DNA of 64,000 nucleotides from Desulfobulbus sp. (GTDB lineage: Bacteria > Desulfobacterota > Desulfobulbia > Desulfobulbales > Desulfobulbaceae). This document shows, in pieces, positions 25,601-35,045 of this stretch (within the stretch, counting starts at the first letter, position 1; every line of letters starts with the position of its first letter). The DNA lies in assembly GCA_031280615.1 (NCBI GenBank), contig JAITGO010000009.1, positions 1-64,000 on the forward strand. The letters run 5' to 3'. A program made the position numbers and the translations under genes. The notes below the pieces were generated by a model, which made no database searches, had not been told where the DNA came from, and worked only from the letters and a program-made list of their open reading frames with translations.

Positions 25601-28600
25601 GCCGGCACCGGCCATCAGCGTGTCATTGCCCTCATCACCGTAGAGGATGTCATCGCCCATGCCGCCGTTCAGCGTATCATTACCGCCTTCACCGAACAAG
25701 GTTCCCGGCGCAACGAGAGTCAGCTTTTCACCCGCGTCAGAGCTATGCAACCCTGCCTGACAAATCTCGGCCAGGGTCCACACTGTGCCGTCGCTGAATT
25801 CCACACCCCGGAGTTGGTAATCCGTTCCCCGGAGCAAAGTCATGGTCTCGCCCGTATCCCTGATCCGGATAATCAGATCGAAGGACTGGGTAAAGTACAG
25901 GCTACTGTCAGCCCAAGGCCTGATGCTGAACTCCACATCAGCGGGCAGCAGATCCCGTAAAAGAACCTTCGTTTCCCCTGTGTAATACTCCAAGGCGTCG
26001 ACAGTGTCATGGCCATCGCCGCGGCCAAACACAAGCACGTCATTGCCGGCGCCGCCAACCAGCAGGTCGTTGCCGGCACCGCCATCGAGACGGTCATCGC
26101 CGGCGTTGCCGTAAAGCGTGTCATTGCCCGCGCCGCCGACCAGCAGATCATTGACGGGCGATCCTATCAGCACGTCGTCATCCGGGGTACCGCCGCTCTG
26201 TTGCAAGGCCACGAGTTCGGCAGTGGTCAAGGTGGTGCCGTCGGCAAAGCTGAATCGGTCGATAAAGCTGTCAAAATTATCAATGTACCAATCGATCAGC
26301 GTGACTTGGTCGCCGCCTGCACCGACCCGGATCACCAGGTCGGAGTTGGATGGGACCAAACGAATATCCCCCAGGCCGATCCCTTCGCCAAACGATAGCG
26401 TGTCGATCCCGTTCGTTGGGTCGAACCGGATAATGTCCTGCCCATCGCCCAGATTGAACTGAAAGGTGTCGTCACCCTCGCCGCCGTCGAGGATGTCATG
26501 GCCGGCCCCGCCAGCGAGGAGATCGTCGCCGTCTTCGCCATACAGCGTGTCATTGCCGGCCCCACCGACCAGCATATCATTGCCGCCACTGCCGTACAGC
26601 GTATCATTGCCGCCTTCGCCATAGAGTGTCCCGGCGAATGACAATTCCTCATCCGCATCTGAACCATGCAAACCTGCCTGGTAGATTGCAGCCATGGACC
26701 ACTCCGTGCCATCCGCAAACTCCAACCAAGAATCGCCCCCGACCCCGTTGAGTACGGTCATGGTCTCGCCCGTCTCCTTGATTCGGACGATCAGATCGAA
26801 ATACGAGTTATAATTCCATCCACCCCGTATTTCCTCTGCAACCCGGACCTCACGAATCCCTATGCCGAACTCCACATCGGCGGGCAGCAAATCCTGCAAG
26901 AGAATCGTGTCATTTTCCTCATCGGCATCAACCGTGTCATGGCCGTAGCCGCGGCCAAAGACAAATACATCGTTGCCGGCGCCGCCGACCAACAGGTCAT
27001 TGCCGGCACCGCCATCGAGGCGATCATCTCCATCGCCACCGGCCAGCAGGTCGGTGTCGGCGGTCCCCATCAACACATCGTCGTCCGGGGAGCCGTCGAT
27101 CCGCTGCAAGGCCATGAACTCAACTCCGGTCAACATCATGTCGCTGCTAGAAAAATGGAACCTGTCGATGCGAGAGCTTGCATACGTGTCGTCGTACCAT
27201 TCATGCATCGTAATTTGGTCGCCGCCGGTGCCGACCTGCACCACCAGGTCGTTGCCGGACCGTATCAGGCGGATGTCGCTCAACTCGATTCCCGCGCCAA
27301 AGGAAAGGGTATCCGTTCCGCCCATCGTGTCGAGATGAACGGTATCCCGGCCGTCACCCAGATTAAAGACAAAGGTATCATCACCCGCACCGCCGTCGAG
27401 CGCGTCATCTCCGGCGGCGCCTATCAGGATATCGTTGCCCGCACCGCCATCCAGAATATCGGCCCCATTGTCGCCATACAACCGGTCGTCACCGCCCCGG
27501 CCTTTCAGGATATCGTCGCCATCATTTCCATAAAGAATATTGGCCCAATCGTTACCGGCGATGACGTTGTCAAAATTGTTGCCGTGGCCAGACAGACTGT
27601 CCCAACCGACCAAGGTCAGATTCTCGACATTGTCCCCCAAGGTATAGTCTTTGACAGCGGAAAAGACCTCGTCGATCCCCTCGTCCAAGCCCTCGATTAC
27701 GCTATCGTAGGAGCTGTTGACATAGTATTTGTCGTTCCCGGTACCGCCGATCATCGTATCGCCCGCCATCGCATCGTCGTCACCATACCCAACCAAGTGA
27801 TCGTCACCGTCATCGCCATACAGGAAATCGGCACCCAAACCGCCATCGAGGAAATCGTTGCCCGCGCCGCCACGGAGCGTGTCACTACCGTCACTGCCAT
27901 AGAGATAATCGTCGCCGCCACCGCCTTCCAGGACGCTCTCTCCGGACCCGGCAAACAAATAATCAGTCAATAATGAACCATGCCGGCTGTAATAGGAGGC
28001 CCCCTTCATCAACTCGGGAGCGGAGATCGTGGTCCCGTCGGCAAAGACCAGGTCAAGCTGGGCGAAGCGTCCCCAAAACCAGTTGACAACGGTAATCTGA
28101 TCGCCGTTCGTGCCCATTTTGATGACGAGATCGTTGCCGGACTTGCTGTAACCGGTCAGGTCAGTAAATGTGATCCCCGCACCGAAGGAGAGGATATCCC
28201 GATCCATGTTTTCATAGTCGCAGATGGTATCCGCGCCGTCGCCGGAGTTGAAAATATAGAGGTCATTGCCTCGGTCGCCGTAGAGAATATCGTTACCCGT
28301 CCCACCTGTCAGGATGTCTTCCTGGGGGTACCAATCTTGATAATAGGAGTGATAAGGCGGCCCGTAATCGCCAAACAATATATCGTCCCCTTCGCCGCCA
28401 TTCAGTACATCCCGGCTCTCGCCCCCATACAGGATATCGTTGCCGCGACCTCCATAAAGGCGATCTTCCTGCCAGAAGCCCATATTAGGCGGGCGCTCGC
28501 CCGTATAATCCAATTCGTGATCGCCAAACAACACATCGTCGCCATCCCCGCCATCCAACCAATCCCCGCCATCGCCCCCCACCAGCCGGTCATTGCCTCC

Positions 28601-31600
28601 ACGGCCAAGCAAAAAGTCGGCGATGCCGTGGCCAGAGCCACTTATATCGTTGCCAATCAGGATATCGTTGCCCGCGGCGCCATTACTCAGGATCGGTTTC
28701 CCATTCTCCGTATTATCAGGCAGGACCTGATCGACGCATCTGCTGATCAGGTCCCCATCGTTCCAGATCGTGCCATCCTGGAAGACAACCTGTACCATGC
28801 GGTATGGACTGGGAGAAGAAAATGAACAAAACCACTGTTTGAGGGACACCCGGTCATCCGTGCCGCCGATGGCAAGCACCAGATTATCTCCATCCTGGCT
28901 GACGACAATATCGGACGGCGCTATCCCCTCGCCGAACTGCAAGGTATCGGGCAGCAGCAGCCCGGGAAGAGATGCACGGTCACCGCTCCAATTGGACACC
29001 ATATCCTGGCCGTCTCCCCGGTTGAACAGATAGAGGTCCTGTCCTTCTCCACCGTCCAGGTCATCGTTACCGGCGCCGCCCACCAGGATATCGTTGCCGG
29101 CGCTGCCGCTCAGTTCATCGTTACCTCCCTCGCCATACAGCGCTCCGACCTCAGACAGTCCCAGGTACTCATTTGCATCGGTGCCATGTAATCCTGCCTG
29201 GCAAATATCAGCCCAGGACCACACAGTGCCGTCGGCAAACTCCAGGTTGTGACTTTGGGATAATACGGTCAAGGTTTCATCCGTATCCCTGATCCGGATG
29301 ACCAGGCCAGAATATCCGTCACTCCACTCATCACCGGTTGTCACGATGCGGAGTTCCACCTCATCCGGCAACAGATCCTGCAAGCGTACCGTATTTGAAC
29401 CGTCCCATTTGTTATAGGCATGGGCCATGTCATTGCCATAGCCACGGCCAAAGACAAATACGTTATTGCCGGAGCCGCCCTTCAAATAATCGTTGCCCGA
29501 TCCGCCATCCAGCACATCATCTCCGTCGTCGCCGTGCAAGGTATCGTTGCCGGCACCGCCCTGCAGAATATCGTTGCCGGCATACCAGTACAAGGCATCG
29601 TCGCCGGCACCACCCTGCAGGATATCGTTGCCGGCATACCCATACAAGGTATCGCCATCCTCGCCACCGGTCATGATGTCCACGCCCTCATGCCCGTAGA
29701 GTGTATCGTCCGACGCGGTGCCGTTCCCATACAAGGGCCCGGCAAGCAACAACTCCGTTCCGGTCAACGTGGCACCACCGGCAAAGATAAAACGGTCGAT
29801 CCGGCCTATCTGATAGGAAGCGCCGGAAAACCAGTTGCGCATGGTCAACCGGTCTCCATTGCCACCAATCTTGAGAATCAGGTCGTTACCGGACCTGACT
29901 CGAACAAAATCCGTCAAGGCGATGCCGGCACCGAACGACACCGTATCCCCCATATCCAGCCACTCTCTGCCACTGTTGTCGATGGTGTCCGCGCCATCGC
30001 CCGGATTGAACACATAAATATCGTTGCCGGCACCGCCTTCCAGCACATCGTTGCCGGTGCCGCCATACAAGACATCGTCGCCGGCACCACCCTGCAACGT
30101 ATCGTTGTTAGCATACCCATACAGGATGTCGTTGCCCTCCCCACCGGCCATGACGTCCATGCCATAGTCACCATCGAGTATATCGTCCGCCGCTGTGCCG
30201 TTAATATGCACGGGGGAAGTCGAAAACAGTCCCGAACTGGTCAAGGTAGTGCCATCTGCAAAAACAAAACGATCTATCTGGTGAGAGGTGCCATAAAACC
30301 AGTTGCCAATGGTCAGTTGATCGCCATTGTTACCAATTTTAAGGATCAGGGCGTTGTCGGACCTGACCACGGTCAAATCCGCCAAGGCGATGCCTTGCCC
30401 GAACTGTACCGTATCCTGCCCCGAGCTTTCGAAAATGGTGTCCGCGCCGTCGCCCAGGTTGAATACGTAGGTATCGTCGCCATCTTCGCCGGCCAAAGAG
30501 TCATCGCCCGAACCGCCGGTGAGGATGTCGTTGCCGCCGCCACCCCAGAGCTTGTCAGCCCCGTCATTGCCGTACAGCGTGTCATTGCCGCCAAGGCCGG
30601 CGAGTTGGTCATCTCCGGCCCCTCCGGACAGATAATCGTTGCCGGAACCGCTCAGGTCGCCATTGTCGCCATACAGTCTGTCGTTGCCGTCGCCGCCGTA
30701 CAATCTGTCGTTGCCCGTACCGCCTTGCAACTCATCATCACCCGCGTCGCCGTCAAGATAATCGTCGCCGTCGTGACCAAAAACCATATCATTGCCAGTG
30801 CCTCCGTACAGCGTGTCGGCACCGTCATGTCCGTAGAGTTCGTCGTGCCCTTCGCCGCCGTGCAGGGCGTCATTACCCGCAAATCCGTAAAGCATGTCAT
30901 TGCCGGTGCCGCCGTCCAGATAATCGTTGCCCCCGCCGGACGCACCGTCATCGTCGCCAATCAGCAGGTCGTTGTCCGCGCCGCCGTATAACCAGTCGGC
31001 GCCTGCGCCGCCGGACAAGGCATCGTGCCCATCGCCACCGTCAAGAATGTCGTCGCCACCGTTGCCATACAACATGTCATTGCCCGCGCCACCGCTCAGG
31101 ATGTCGCGGTCATCGTCAATGGTAGCGTAGGCGGTAAAATTGGTCGTGGCATAGCCGGTGCGGTATCCGGCTGCCGATGCCGTAAAGGTGACGTTGAAAA
31201 AGGGAAAATAATTCGAGCTAAAAAAACTTCCCCCTCCGGTGGCATCTTTAAAAAAACCATCGCCAATCAGGAGATCGTCGCCCGCTCCGCCAATGAGGTT
31301 GTCCTCACCCGGACCACCGCCGAGAACATCGTTGCCGACGTCGCCCTGCAGATAGTCTCTCCCATGGCGCCCTTCAATCAGATCGTCGCCCTCACCGCCG
31401 AACACTTGATCGTCGCCGAATGAGCCGCCCACATAGTCATTGCCGGCCCCCCCATCCAGCCAGTCCCCTTCCAAGGCGCCGGACATGACATGTTCCAGAT
31501 CGATAACCTCTTCCCCCTGAACCAACACATCCAATTGCCCCGTGATGAGGTCATTGCCTTCTCCACCGAAAATCTCGTCATGCGACATAAATCCATGCAG

Positions 31601-33694
31601 GTAATCGTCGCCAACTCCGCCGGTTATGTGCATCCGTGGCGCCACGGTCGGAAAGTGGCCGCTGTACAGAGGAAAAAGCGATGAAGACGACTGGAAAGAC
31701 AACCGCCAGGTCGTGATGTCGTTGCGGTCGGGGCATAATATCAGCATCTCGTCCCGGCCTTCGCTACCGCTCAGGTCAAGCGTGGTCTCCGGGGCCTTGT
31801 CCTGCAGGGTTATGCCAAACTCATGATTGGCGAAATCTGCCGCGCTGGTCTGGTTGGCAAAGGTGATGCTGGTTTCGCCGTCGATGGTCTGGGTGCCGGG
31901 GGAGTTGAAGGTCAGGGTGTAGGTCTTGTCGTCGCTGGTAAAAATGTAGCTATTCGAACCTTCCTCCTTGACGAACACCCCGGCAAAGGCCACGCCGTTG
32001 ATCACCAGGATGTTCCGGCCCTCGTCGATGATGGTATCGCGACCGTCGCCGGAATTGATCACATAAGTATCGATTCCCTCGCCACCGATCAGGATGTCGT
32101 CGTCCTTGCCGCTGTACAGGGTATCTTGCCCCTTACCGCCAACAAGCTCCAGCTGCGTACCGCTGACCGCCGCCCGTCCATCCAAGGTGTCGTCGTTGTC
32201 GCCCCCGTCGACAGTCAACCTGTCACCACGGGCAATGGTACCCGCACCGACAATGACGGTATCGTTGCCGGCACCGGTTTCGATCCGCTGGATATTCTTG
32301 AGGATCGTCCCGCTCAGGTCGATCATGTCCGCCTGTTCCGTGCCGGCCAGGATGTTCGTGCCCTCGCCGCCATCGATGATTTCGACCGTGCCCACCCCGG
32401 AAAAATTGTTCAGCCTTATGATGTCGTCGCCAGCGCTGCCCAAAATGGTGTCCGCACCTCCGCCGCCTATGAAAAGGTCGTAGTCGCCATCCGTTCCTTC
32501 AACGACAAAGATGTCGTCGCCCAAACCGCCGTTCATGCTGTCCTGGCCCGCGCCACCGATCAGAATGTCATTGCCGGCCCCGCCTGCCAGGGTATCGTTG
32601 CCGCCCTGGCCAAGAAGCAGATCGTCGCCGTTTCGGCCGTTCAGGATATCGCCGCCATTGTCTCTGCCGATGAGTAAATCATCATTAAAACCGGTGCGTG
32701 TTGCCGTATCCTCTCCGTTCAGAGTGTAGGCATCGTCGCTCGCCACCTGGATGTTCAAGGGATTGAAATCGTGCGCCCGATTGTATCCCGGTTTGATATA
32801 CTCGGACATCAGTACACTGGCGGCAGAGGTCAGTTCAGCCTCCAACGAACGAACAATATTGTTGCCGGATAGGTGATAGTCGCTATTGGCCGCCGCGATC
32901 TGATTGCCTTTTGTGCCGGCCTGACTGTTCAAATTTCCATAATCAGCCTCGTATTCCAGAATTTTTTTCCGGTGTACGGTATACATTCGATAGATTTGTA
33001 AGGATTCGTCTTTACCCCTGGCCTGGCCACCGGAATCATAAAGACCAAAGACCTCCGCCTCGTAAAATCGGCGTTTTGCAATGCCGGGTAAGACATCCCC
33101 ATTGGAATTGTAGCGGATTTCATACCAGGCTTCGGCCCGGTTGCCGTTTTGCAGGGCATTTTTGAGACCGTTACCAAGCAGTTTCTTGGCATTGTTCCAG
33201 GCGAGAGACACCAGGGCCACTCGTTCCTGCGCGGTGGTGGGAATGCCGGCAAGCCAGGAATTGACTTGACTCTCGTATTCCTCAATCAATGAGTCGAAGA
33301 CCGTGCGAATTTCGCCATCGTTGACAAACTCAAAGGCCGCGTGCGTACGATTTGCCGCCGGAATATTGACGTCATTGAAACGGCGGTGCATGACATCGTT
33401 GAGGGCGGCATGCAGAGCGGCATCGCTAACGTGGTTCGCATTGACGACAGCTTCGATCTCGTTCAGATATTGGCGTTCCGCTGGGCTGGGATCAGTCACC
33501 ATTAACCCCAATTCCCTTAGCACTTCTGTTCTGACAGAACGTGTCCTCAAGTTGAAACCGATGCCGATGGTCGGGATACCTTTAGAGTCACGGTATGGAG
33601 TTTCACTAGGATCGCCGCGCTCCTCCACATTCACCAAAACCTGATAGCGCAAAGCATTGTAGGTCTCTGTTTCCAATTGGTTATAGGCCAGCAT
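22682..33694 (-). CDS. Giant RTX protein with N-terminal T4-lysozyme-like (GH24) domain
   Basis: A 3670-residue, uninterrupted, acidic protein without a Sec signal peptide. Residues 1 to about 235 resemble phage lysozymes: VEERGDPSETPYRDSKGIPTIGIGFN in parts, with candidate catalytic Glu25, Asp36 and Thr42, then the WNNAKKLLGNGL and GIAKRRFYEAEVFGLY elements. The Asp-Thr spacing equals that of T4 lysozyme; the Glu-Asp gap is two or three residues longer. From about residue 335 there are hundreds of GGxGxDxLxG calcium-binding nonapeptides, interleaved with about fifteen 'hemolysin-type calcium-binding related' modules (LRLIRSGNDLVV... ITLxNWY ... FADGTxLT type). One cadherin/He_PIG-like domain lies at about 24500-24790. 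The C-terminus is the expected type I secretion region. AGAGGAGAG precedes the ATG. No HlyB/HlyD/TolC genes are in the window. Confidence 0.92.
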   Translation of the reverse strand: MLAYNQLETETYNALRYQVLVNVEERGDPSETPYRDSKGIPTIGIGFNLRTRSVRTEVLRELGLMVTDPSPAERQYLNEIEAVVNANHVSDAALHAALNDVMHRRFNDVNIPAANRTHAAFEFVNDGEIRTVFDSLIEEYESQVNSWLAGIPTTAQERVALVSLAWNNAKKLLGNGLKNALQNGNRAEAWYEIRYNSNGDVLPGIAKRRFYEAEVFGLYDSGGQARGKDESLQIYRMYTVHRKKILEYEADYGNLNSQAGTKGNQIAAANSDYHLSGNNIVRSLEAELTSAASVLMSEYIKPGYNRAHDFNPLNIQVASDDAYTLNGEDTATRTGFNDDLLIGRDNGGDILNGRNGDDLLLGQGGNDTLAGGAGNDILIGGAGQDSMNGGLGDDIFVVEGTDGDYDLFIGGGGADTILGSAGDDIIRLNNFSGVGTVEIIDGGEGTNILAGTEQADMIDLSGTILKNIQRIETGAGNDTVIVGAGTIARGDRLTVDGGDNDDTLDGRAAVSGTQLELVGGKGQDTLYSGKDDDILIGGEGIDTYVINSGDGRDTIIDEGRNILVINGVAFAGVFVKEEGSNSYIFTSDDKTYTLTFNSPGTQTIDGETSITFANQTSAADFANHEFGITLQDKAPETTLDLSGSEGRDEMLILCPDRNDITTWRLSFQSSSSLFPLYSGHFPTVAPRMHITGGVGDDYLHGFMSHDEIFGGEGNDLITGQLDVLVQGEEVIDLEHVMSGALEGDWLDGGAGNDYVGGSFGDDQVFGGEGDDLIEGRHGRDYLQGDVGNDVLGGGPGEDNLIGGAGDDLLIGDGFFKDATGGGSFFSSNYFPFFNVTFTASAAGYRTGYATTNFTAYATIDDDRDILSGGAGNDMLYGNGGDDILDGGDGHDALSGGAGADWLYGGADNDLLIGDDDGASGGGNDYLDGGTGNDMLYGFAGNDALHGGEGHDELYGHDGADTLYGGTGNDMVFGHDGDDYLDGDAGDDELQGGTGNDRLYGGDGNDRLYGDNGDLSGSGNDYLSGGAGDDQLAGLGGNDTLYGNDGADKLWGGGGNDILTGGSGDDSLAGEDGDDTYVFNLGDGADTIFESSGQDTVQFGQGIALADLTVVRSDNALILKIGNNGDQLTIGNWFYGTSHQIDRFVFADGTTLTSSGLFSTSPVHINGTAADDILDGDYGMDVMAGGEGNDILYGYANNDTLQGGAGDDVLYGGTGNDVLEGGAGNDIYVFNPGDGADTIDNSGREWLDMGDTVSFGAGIALTDFVRVRSGNDLILKIGGNGDRLTMRNWFSGASYQIGRIDRFIFAGGATLTGTELLLAGPLYGNGTASDDTLYGHEGVDIMTGGEDGDTLYGYAGNDILQGGAGDDALYWYAGNDILQGGAGNDTLHGDDGDDVLDGGSGNDYLKGGSGNNVFVFGRGYGNDMAHAYNKWDGSNTVRLQDLLPDEVELRIVTTGDEWSDGYSGLVIRIRDTDETLTVLSQSHNLEFADGTVWSWADICQAGLHGTDANEYLGLSEVGALYGEGGNDELSGSAGNDILVGGAGNDDLDGGEGQDLYLFNRGDGQDMVSNWSGDRASLPGLLLPDTLQFGEGIAPSDIVVSQDGDNLVLAIGGTDDRVSLKQWFCSFSSPSPYRMVQVVFQDGTIWNDGDLISRCVDQVLPDNTENGKPILSNGAAGNDILIGNDISGSGHGIADFLLGRGGNDRLVGGDGGDWLDGGDGDDVLFGDHELDYTGERPPNMGFWQEDRLYGGRGNDILYGGESRDVLNGGEGDDILFGDYGPPYHSYYQDWYPQEDILTGGTGNDILYGDRGNDLYIFNSGDGADTICDYENMDRDILSFGAGITFTDLTGYSKSGNDLVIKMGTNGDQITVVNWFWGRFAQLDLVFADGTTISAPELMKGASYYSRHGSLLTDYLFAGSGESVLEGGGGDDYLYGSDGSDTLRGGAGNDFLDGGLGADFLYGDDGDDHLVGYGDDDAMAGDTMIGGTGNDKYYVNSSYDSVIEGLDEGIDEVFSAVKDYTLGDNVENLTLVGWDSLSGHGNNFDNVIAGNDWANILYGNDGDDILKGRGGDDRLYGDNGADILDGGAGNDILIGAAGDDALDGGAGDDTFVFNLGDGRDTVHLDTMGGTDTLSFGAGIELSDIRLIRSGNDLVVQVGTGGDQITMHEWYDDTYASSRIDRFHFSSSDMMLTGVEFMALQRIDGSPDDDVLMGTADTDLLAGGDGDDRLDGGAGNDLLVGGAGNDVFVFGRGYGHDTVDADEENDTILLQDLLPADVEFGIGIREVRVAEEIRGGWNYNSYFDLIVRIKETGETMTVLNGVGGDSWLEFADGTEWSMAAIYQAGLHGSDADEELSFAGTLYGEGGNDTLYGSGGNDMLVGGAGNDTLYGEDGDDLLAGGAGHDILDGGEGDDTFQFNLGDGQDIIRFDPTNGIDTLSFGEGIGLGDIRLVPSNSDLVIRVGAGGDQVTLIDWYIDNFDSFIDRFSFADGTTLTTAELVALQQSGGTPDDDVLIGSPVNDLLVGGAGNDTLYGNAGDDRLDGGAGNDLLVGGAGNDVLVFGRGDGHDTVDALEYYTGETKVLLRDLLPADVEFSIRPWADSSLYFTQSFDLIIRIRDTGETMTLLRGTDYQLRGVEFSDGTVWTLAEICQAGLHSSDAGEKLTLVAPGTLFGEGGNDTLNGGMGDDILYGDEGNDTLMAGAGNDTLYGGADDDYLNGGPGNDLLAGGTGNDRLYGGQGDDTFVFNPGDGQDVILFDGADTLAFGEGIGLDDIRPMRSGLNLVIHVGAGNDQITLINWYLNTYSNSHFNQFNFADGTVLTGAEFMALQPPDQPPGDVELTGTGGSDTLVGGTGNDTLKGNGGNDTLIGGSGNDTYLFALGDGQDRIDDFDLAGGNDTLRLIGIADTDVLVSRSDNDLLFNIRNSSDEVVLVDYFGPATTDGGKTSDHKVNLVVFDNGIVWTQDTIRALIDRDDNNAPVLSVALADTTIDLGDAFNYTVSGTSFTDPDPGDTLIYSATSADGGALPAWLVFDASTRTFSGTPSASGTTNVRVTATDAGGLTAWDDFDIIVKAKDLTLTGTAGADILRGDAGNDTLKGGAGNDVLLGGAGNDILAGGAGDDSFVFDLGNGQDVIQADSTSGVDTLAFGEGIELSDIRLVRSGNDLVVQVGENGDQVTLARWYMGGWESYRLDRFSFADGTVLTWQELFGRHPVQGGSGDDTLPGHNNLNDILWGQEGNDTLEGRSGDDILLGGAGDDTLSGGAGSDTYIFNRSNGHDTIKSDSSNGLDTLRFGEGIGLSDLRLDRSGSSDLVVKIGDTGGQIILKSWFSSASYRIGTFAFADGTALTWQALLEALPVHGTEANDSLKGNDNVADHLVGQAGNDTLYGYGGDDFLEGGAGDDTLNGYAGSDTYIFNRSNGNDTIKSDSSNGLDTLRFGEGIGLSDLRLDRSGSSDLVVKIGDSGGQIILKSWFSSASYRIGTFAFADGAALTWQALLEALPVYGTEANDSLKGNDNVADHLVGQTGNDTLYGYGGDDILDGGAGNDTLNGGIGDDLYLFDRGSGSDRIVENDATVGNTDLAVFGHDIAGDQLWFRRAGNNLEVSVIGTTDALILQNWYAGSQYRVEQFKTSDNKVLLSSQVDALVNAMASFTPPTAGQTMLPPEHRAALAPVLAANWQ
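23060..23925 (-). repeat. Two near-identical 432-bp tandem copies inside the RTX gene
   Basis: The segment encoding GSDTYIFNRSNG ... ALPV-GTEANDSLK is duplicated with a 432-bp (144-codon) period and only scattered substitutions. For example, ccaacaaggt is at 23151 and again at 23583. The DNA identity is far higher than between other modules of the gene, implying recent duplication or gene conversion. Confidence 0.85.
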
Positions 33695-33709
33695 GATTTC
33701 TCTCCTCTT

Positions 33710-34678
33710 TTACTGCTTCAAGTACTCAAAAACACAGACGGAAGTCTTTCCTTTACCCATCCCTTCCCTGGTGGAAAACGGCTCCTCGACGGAGAACTCC
33801 AGGTCACTATTCCGAGCAATGACAAATGCTCGGTTACCATGGAGCATCAGATCCATCGCAGCGGTACTGAATCCATCATAGCGGAGATCAAGCCTATTCA
33901 TCGACGCATTGGCGACATTTACCATTGATCCTGCGTAAAACTCAGTACCATATCCATCTTCACAGGAGTGCGCACGGAGCTTGACCACATTTTCCTTCTC
34001 GCCGTCCTGGTCCACATCAATCAAAGCGCTCCACAAGTGGGCTTTTCTCTCCTGAATATTGCGGAGAACATCAGATGGGATGGGGGTCCATTGTTCCTCA
34101 GGCGCATCGAACGTTCTCGGTGTTTGATACATATGCTGGATAAGTTTCAGGTATTTTTTGGGATCGAGTTCTTCCCATTGAGGTAAGGACAACGAGGGGA
34201 CGGATGGACTGATTTTCCAAGCGCATAAGGGTATATCGCCGCACAAGGCGTTCATGCTTTTCAGCACATCCACACACACCGGATAATGGCCGCTGGCTAC
34301 TTCCGGCCACTTTCGCTCCAGCAGGCGGAAACAGGGTTTGGGCGCTTGGAGGAACGAGTGCAAAGCAGCAAGCCGCGAGCGGTAGGTTTGGGCCACACAA
34401 CCGGCATCATTGCAGGAATCACGTAATTTGAGCCATTGCCGCTGTTCCGCCCTGAATCCCACCGGGTCAGCTGTACGTTGATTCGCCTGCTGATAAAGCG
34501 GCTGTATCTCCTCATCCAGCTTCGACAATTCCGCATTTGCGCAGATCATCTTTTCCACCGCTGTACGGGCCTTGGTGCAATCAAAGCTGGCCGCCGGAGC
34601 GCTTACCGCCCACAACAGCACCATGCCCACCAACAACGCGATCCATTGGTCAACCCCTCTTTCTCTGTTCCACTTCAT
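33710..34678 (-). CDS. Exported LprI/DUF1311-domain protein, putative lysozyme inhibitor / immunity protein
   Basis: A 322-residue protein. Signal peptide or anchor spans about residues 11-30. Residues 31-110 match the LprI-like DUF1311 domain: SFDCTKARTAVEKMICANAE, LSKLDEEI, RAEQRQWLKLRDSC, CVAQTYRSRLAAL. The characteristic cysteines are at 34, 46, 89 and 94. The remaining ~200 residues contain an FG-GAP-like DVDQDGEKENVV segment and are otherwise unknown. The family is named for a mycobacterial lipoprotein reported to inhibit lysozyme. The stop codon is 15 bp before the lysozyme-RTX gene on the same strand, whose ribosome site lies in that gap. I infer self-protection. The ATG chosen follows GAGAG; one nine codons upstream is possible. 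Confidence 0.85.
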   Translation of the reverse strand: MKWNRERGVDQWIALLVGMVLLWAVSAPAASFDCTKARTAVEKMICANAELSKLDEEIQPLYQQANQRTADPVGFRAEQRQWLKLRDSCNDAGCVAQTYRSRLAALHSFLQAPKPCFRLLERKWPEVASGHYPVCVDVLKSMNALCGDIPLCAWKISPSVPSLSLPQWEELDPKKYLKLIQHMYQTPRTFDAPEEQWTPIPSDVLRNIQERKAHLWSALIDVDQDGEKENVVKLRAHSCEDGYGTEFYAGSMVNVANASMNRLDLRYDGFSTAAMDLMLHGNRAFVIARNSDLEFSVEEPFSTREGMGKGKTSVCVFEYLKQ

Positions 34679-34824
34679 GCCGCACTCTCTTTCAAAATTT
34701 GACAATAACCTTTATGATATCAAAGCAGTACATGCTTCAACATTCCAAATCGCTCCACCGGACAAACTGTCGACATCACGACATCAAGCCTTGTTATGCA
34801 CCGAATCTATTACCCAATACCGCA

Positions 34825-34864
34825 AGAGCTGCGCCCCCGGCGAGCGGCTCTCCATTTTTTTTTT
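34825..34864 (+). terminator. Orphan terminator-like hairpin
   Basis: AGAGC(t)GC ... GC(g)GCTCT is followed by CCA and ten T residues on the plus strand. No plus-strand gene ends here, so it may end an unrecognised small RNA or be a remnant. Confidence 0.4.
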
Positions 34865-35017
34865 GAGACAGGACCTTGGCGATATCATCACCCAAGGTGG
34901 AGATAGCCGCCGCCGACTCGAGCCATGCAACGCACAGATGCACTATACGTAAAATTTACGACTACAAACAATGGTTTTTCGCTTATTATCTCGTTGAATC
35001 AGTGACAAAAACAGAGT

Positions 35018-35045
35018 TTGACCTTGCATTACAATAGTTTAGGAT
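35018..35045 (+). promoter_or_regulatory. Possible sigma-70 promoter upstream of trm5-like gene
   Basis: TTGACC, a 16-bp spacer, then TAGGAT, about 340 bases before the methyltransferase start. The match is moderate and the leader would be long. Confidence 0.3.

Noticed and set aside
22685..32677. Many plus-strand frames and regular short repeats opposite the RTX gene, superficially repeat-array-like
   Set aside because: They are the complement of coding GGxGxDxL nonapeptides, with no constant repeat and unique spacers, so this is not a CRISPR array.
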